Assembly (NCBI GenBank): GCA_947476855.1
Contig: CANJSR010000032.1
Location: 1 to 18,980 of the forward strand
Source: Acetobacteraceae bacterium
Lineage (GTDB): Bacteria; Pseudomonadota; Alphaproteobacteria; Acetobacterales; Acetobacteraceae
DNA length: 18,980 bases
Direction of reading: 5' to 3'
Each line of letters opens with the position of its first letter. Position 1 is the first letter of the stretch. Below the pieces are notes generated by a model. It was not told the DNA's origin and did no database searches. It saw only the letters and a program-made list of their open reading frames with translations. This document shows, one piece after another, positions 9,101 to 15,100 of the stretch. The translations under genes were made by a program, and so were the position numbers.

Positions 9101-12100
9101 GGGATCGCGGCGATGCGGTCCGCCATCTCGGCTTCGGACCGGCGGCCGACCAGCGCGACACGGAGGGAGCAGTCCCGCGCCAGCCAGGCGGCCAGTTCCG
9201 CGCCGATCCCCCCTGCCCCGCCGACAATCAGCACCACCGACCCGGCACGCAACGACGGCACCGGGTCCGCCAGCACCATCGGCTGCATGACCTGGCCGTG
9301 GCGCACGCCCGCCCGCCAGGCGACTTCCCTCGTGGGGAGGGTCGCCGGCTCCCCCAGAACAAAGTCCGCGATGCGCGGATCGGCCAGGGTGGCGGCATCG
9401 AAATCCGCCAGGGTGACCGCAACGCGCGGATATTCCAGCGCGATGCATTTCCCGAGGCCCAGCACCGCCGCCGCCGACGGATCGGGCTTCTCCCGCGGGG
9501 TCGGGGATTGCAGGCCACGCGTCACGATCCGCAGCGTCAGGCCCGTCGAGAGACGGCCCGCTTCATCCAGCGCGCGGACCGCGTGAAGCAGGTCGAGTGC
9601 CATCGCCTCGGCCCGATCAGCCAGGGTGCCGGCATCCGATCCGACAGCGACCCAAATGAGGTCGGAGACGGAGGCGTCCAGCGCCAGGGACCCGCCGATA
9701 CGCCAGTCGCGCACGCGGGCATCGCCCAGCGCGGCCCGCAGTCGGCCGGTCAGGCCAGCGTCATCGCCGCCATGCGCAACCACGACGCGAGCGTCCTCCG
9801 CCCGTTCGGCCTGGGACCGTTCAACCCGCCAGAACGGCTGCCGGATGGTCAAGGGAACGGGCGCGGTCGGCGTCACCCGCGCGGGTTCGGCGGCCCGGGC
9901 GGCGAGGCCGTCCATACGCAACAGAGCCTGGCCCTCCGCGTCACGGATCGTCAGGTCGAACAGGGCGACATCCCCCGTTGCCTGCCGCCGCGTCGCCACC
10001 ACGAAACGGGCGGCTGTCAGGGGGCCGGACAGGCTGGCGGCTGATAGGGCGAAGGGGACCAGAAGGTCGGTCGCGCCCTCCGCCGCGAAGCCCAGCAAAG
10101 CCTGCAACGCCCCGTCGAGAATGGCTGGCGGCAGGATCACGCCCGCCTCCACGGCGACGGGTGCCAGGGCCGCGACCAGCGTCCCGCCATCCGCCCACAG
10201 CTCCGTCAGGACCCGCAGGCTGTCCCCATAACGCAGGCCCAAAGCCGCGAGCCGGTCGTAGATTACGGGGCCATCCAGATGCCGCATCCCGCGCGCCCGC
10301 AACGCCGCGATATCGACCCGGTCCACCGGTTCCGGCACGCGTCGATCCGTGCGGCCCCGGCACACGACGGCGCCGTCCCGGGCTATCTCAAACGCCACGG
10401 CCTCTCCATCACGGCGCAGGGAGATCGTGGTCTCCGCACCCTCCGTCCCAACGACGAGCGGCGCCATCCAGACCACGTCCCGCAGGGCGGTCGGTCCGTC
10501 GGACACCGTCGCCACCGCCGCCCGCGCCATTTCGAGCATCACGACACCCGGCACCAGGCACCGTCCGCGCACGACATGGTCGCGAATGACCGGTTCCGAG
10601 ACACGGAACCGCTTCTCCAGCACCGTCCCATCAAGCGAAGGCACCAGCCGATCCAGGAACGGATGCGGCGCGGGCGCGGCGGTCGAGGGGGCACCTTCCA
10701 GCCAGAACCGCCGACGCATGAAGGGATGCGGCGGAACCGGCACATTCTCCCCCGGCAGGTTCAACGCCGGCCAGTCGATCGCGGCACCGTTCACCCAGGC
10801 CTCGGCCAATGTGTCCAACCCGGCATTGGCGGGCGGCGCCGGGGGGATGGTGTCGTCATCCAGCACCGCATGCCGGACGGACGCGGTATCCCCTGTAAGG
10901 AAGCGATCGAGCCGTTCCGCTGCGTCTCTCGACGACGTGGCAACGAAGGACAGGCGCGCGGCCATCGGCTCCCGCCCGCATTGCAGCGTGCGGCAGATGT
11001 CGGTCAGCGCATACCGCCCGCGCCGCAGGAAATCGGCCATGCGGGTAGCATAAGCGCGCAACGCCGCATCCCCGCGTGCGGACAGCACGAACAGGACCGG
11101 CTGCCCGCTGTCGGCCACGGAGCGGGACGTGCGGTACTCTTCCACCACCAGATGCGCGTTGGCACCACCGGCGCCAAACGAACTGATCCCGCCCCGCAGC
11201 GGCATCGGGCCGGTCCAGGGCTCCGTCACCTCCTGTAGCCGGAACGGAGTCGTCGCGAAATCGATGTTCCGGTTTGGCGGGCCATGCCGATGCGTCGGCG
11301 TCAGCGTGCGGTGTCGGAGTTGCAGCACCACCCGCGTCAGGCCGGCAATGCCCGCCGCCGCTTCCAGATGCCCGATATTCGCCTTCACCGAACCCAACGC
11401 GACCGACTGACGCGGCACCGCGTCCCCGAACGCCGAGGCCAACCCCGCGACCTCGATCGGATCACCCAGCGCGGTGCCGGTCCCATGGGCCTCGATGTAG
11501 GAGACGGATTCGGGCGCAACGCCGCCCCGGGCCAGCCCCTTGGCGATGACATCGGCCTGCTGCACGGGATTGGGCACTGTATAGCCGTTTGTCTTGCCGC
11601 CATGATTGGCCGCCCAGCCGCGGATCACTGCATGGACGAAATCCCCATCCGCGATCGCCGCGGCCAGAGGCTTCAGGATGACCGCGCCGACACCCTCCCC
11701 CGGCACATAGCCATCGCCACCTTCCGCGAAACTGTGGCACCGCCCATCGCTGGCGGCGAAACGACCCTGGCTGAGACCCACGTATTTCAGCGGATGCAGA
11801 CTGAGATTCACCCCGCCCGCGATCGCCGCCGAACATTCCCCGGCCGAAATCGCCTGGCACGCCAGATGGATCGCCGTGAGCGACGAAGAACACGCACTGT
11901 CCAGCGCAATGCTCGGCCCGTGCAGATCGAGGTGATACGAAACCCGGTTGGCCACGGACCAATAAGGCGATGACCCACCGACCGGCCGCTGCCCGCCCGC
12001 CCGTTCGGCCGCAAGCAACTGGTACTCCCCATACATGACACCCGCATAGACACCGATGGCGCGGGCGGGATCGCGCGCCAGGCGGGCGCGGGTGTAGCCA

Positions 12101-15100
12101 GCATTCTCCAGCGCTTCCCAGCACGTCTCCAGGAACAGGCGCTCATTCGGGTCGATGGCCGCCGCTTCACCCGGCGCGATGTTGAAGAACAGGGGATCGA
12201 ACTGGTCGACACCCGACAGGAAGCCGCCCCAGGCGCTGTAGCTGCGGCCTGGCGTGCCTGGCTTTGGGTCGTGCCAATCGGACGCATTCCAGCGATCGGC
12301 CGGAATGTCCGTGATCAGGTCACGATCGGCGCAGAGATTGTCCCAGAATACATCGAGCGAGTCCGCGCCCGGATAGCGCCCGGCGATGCCGATGATCGCA
12401 ATGCCATCGGCGGGCGGGGCCGGAACGACCGTCGGTTCGGCCTCGGTCTTCGATGCCAGCGCCGCACCATACCGGCCGGCGAGGAACGTCGCGGCGGCGC
12501 GCAGGGTCTGATGCTCAAAGAACAGCGTGCGCGGCAGACCGGGGAAATCGCGCGACAGTTCCTCATTCATCCTGGTCACCAGGATGGAGTCGATACCGTA
12601 TTGTTCCAGCGGACGATCGGGGTTGATGCGCGCTTCCGGCATCGCCGTCGCACTCGCCAGCAGACGGCGCAGATAGGTGATCGCCGCGTCGATCGGGGCT
12701 TCGCCAACTGGGATGGAGGGCGCCGCCGGCTGGGGCGTCGCGCCCCGCACAAAGCCCTCGATCGCTCTGCGCTGGCCGGGCAGGACCAGGATCGCGCCCT
12801 CGGCCTGTCCCACCAGGGTATCGAACACATCCATCGCGGCTTCGGTCTCGATCGCCCTCAGGCCTGTCGCGGCGGCGCGACGTTCGACCTCAGCCGGATC
12901 AACTACCAGACCGCCATCGCGCCAATAGGGCCAGCCGATCGACAAAGACCGGCCGGGGCCGATGCGTTCAGCCATGAACGCATCCTGGAAGCGGTTGGCC
13001 GCGCTGTAGTCGGTCTGCCCCGCGTTGCCGAATGCGCCAGCCACCGAGGAAAAACAAACGAAAGCAACCAAAGGCTCCCGCGCCGTCGCTCGATCAAGCG
13101 CAATGGTCCCCGCCAGCTTCGGGGCGAGGACCGCCGCCAGATCGTCCGCCGTCTTGTGCAACAGGAACCGATCCCGCGTGACGCCGGCCGCATGGACGAC
13201 AGCCTGGATCGGCCCGAAGCGGGCGCGAGCGGCGGCTACGACCGCCTCGGTCGCCGCTCCGTCCGCGATATCCGCCGGGAAATACGCCGCGTCCCCACCA
13301 GCGGCGCGGATGTCGGCGATCAGAGCCTCACTTTTGAGGTCGGCGGGAGAGCGGCCGATCAGGGCGATGCGCGCCTGGTACCGACGCGCCAGATGGCGCG
13401 CGACATGACTTCCGATGCCCCCAAGGGCACCGGTCAGCAACACGACGCATTGTCGAGGCAGGTTCCCCTCCGACGACATCGGAGTCGCTGTCGGGCGCAA
13501 CCGACGCACGGAGCGGGTGCCACTGTCATCCCATCGCGCAGCCCGCTCATGCGGCACGTCGCGTGTTACCCGGGTCTCGGCGGAAAGGTGCAAGCGCAGC
13601 CGGCGGACATCCGCGAACGGCAGGGCAACCGAGGCGACTTGCAGCAGCGGGTTCTCTCGCGCCAGGCCGGCGGCAAAGGCGGCAACGGGCGCCTGTAACG
13701 GAGACTCTCCGGCATGGGCATGCAGGATCGTGACCGGTTCGGACGGCGACATCCGCGCCCAGGCCGAGCAGAGATGGAAGATCGAATTGAGGCCGTCACG
13801 CAACGAGGTGGTGATCACGGCAGCCAGCATGACCCGGACCGCTGTCGCCGGTTCCGTCCGCGACCAAAGATGCCAGACCGTGTCAGGTAGCATCCCCTCG
13901 GCCCGCAGCGCTGTCAGCAGGCGCGCGTGGTCCTCGGCGTTGTTCGGATCGATGGCGAAGCAGCGCGGTTCCAGGCGGCAGAAGGCGCTGCCCGGGCGGA
14001 CCAGGATGGCTTGTGTGCCGAGTTCGCGCCACAGGGTTTCGTCTCGATCAAATAACAGGACGGCCGCAGGCGAAGCAGCCTCGGCGATCGGCGCCGGTTC
14101 CCATACGGGTGCGAGGAACGTAATCTCGGCCTCGGCAGCGACCCGGACGGTCAGGTCGTCCAATGTCGCCAGCCCCCTGCCCTCCCGATCCAGCACGGCA
14201 ATCCGCAGGCGCCGCGTATCCGATCCAGTTTCCAGCAGTGACACATGTGCGAGGCATGGGCCCGTGACGGGTCCGTGAATGCTCACCCGGCCGATCGACA
14301 CGGGCACGACCGATCCCAGCGCCTCGGTTCCCGCCAGCATCAGTCCGATCGCCGCCTGCACCGCGCCATCCAGCAGCGCCGGATCGAGCATCAGGCCAAG
14401 CCGAGCGGGCGTGGTCGGAACGAGTTCGGCGAGGACGGTTTTGGTATCGGCTCGCAACGACCGGATCACCCGGAAACTGGGGCCATAATCGAAGCCGAGA
14501 TTGCGGAACCGCGCGTAGACGGCTTCCCCGTCATGCAATGCGGGCAATTGGGCCGCGATGGCAGCCACATCCGTGATCGCGGGCACCGCGCCTGCTGATC
14601 CGACCACGGCCCTGCCGAACGCATGGACGGTCCCGTCGCCAGCCAGAAACGTGAACCCCAAGCCGTCCGCTTCATCCTTCACGACAACGCGCGCGGACGC
14701 GCCGGCACGCGCAACCAGCGGTACGTCCAGACGGATGTCATACAGCGACACATCGTCGGCCCCGATCGCCGCACGGGCCGCTTCCACATACGCCACGGCC
14801 GGGAACACCGCTGCCCCGTTGAACTGATGATCCCGTAGCCATGGCACATCGGGATCGAGCACCAGCCCGCCATCCGACAACAGCATCGGGTGCGTCGCGG
14901 CCACACGGGGTGTATCCACAACCGTCGAGGTCCGTGCCCGGGTCGGAAACCGCAGGCGCGCGAACGGGTAGCCCGGCATCGCGATCCGCCGAACCCCAGG
15001 TCCGCCAAACGGCGCCCAATCCGCGTCGCCGCCGCGCGCATAACACTCAGCGATCCGCGCCAGATCGCGCGCTGAATCGGCCAGCGCCGCCGCCAACGCC

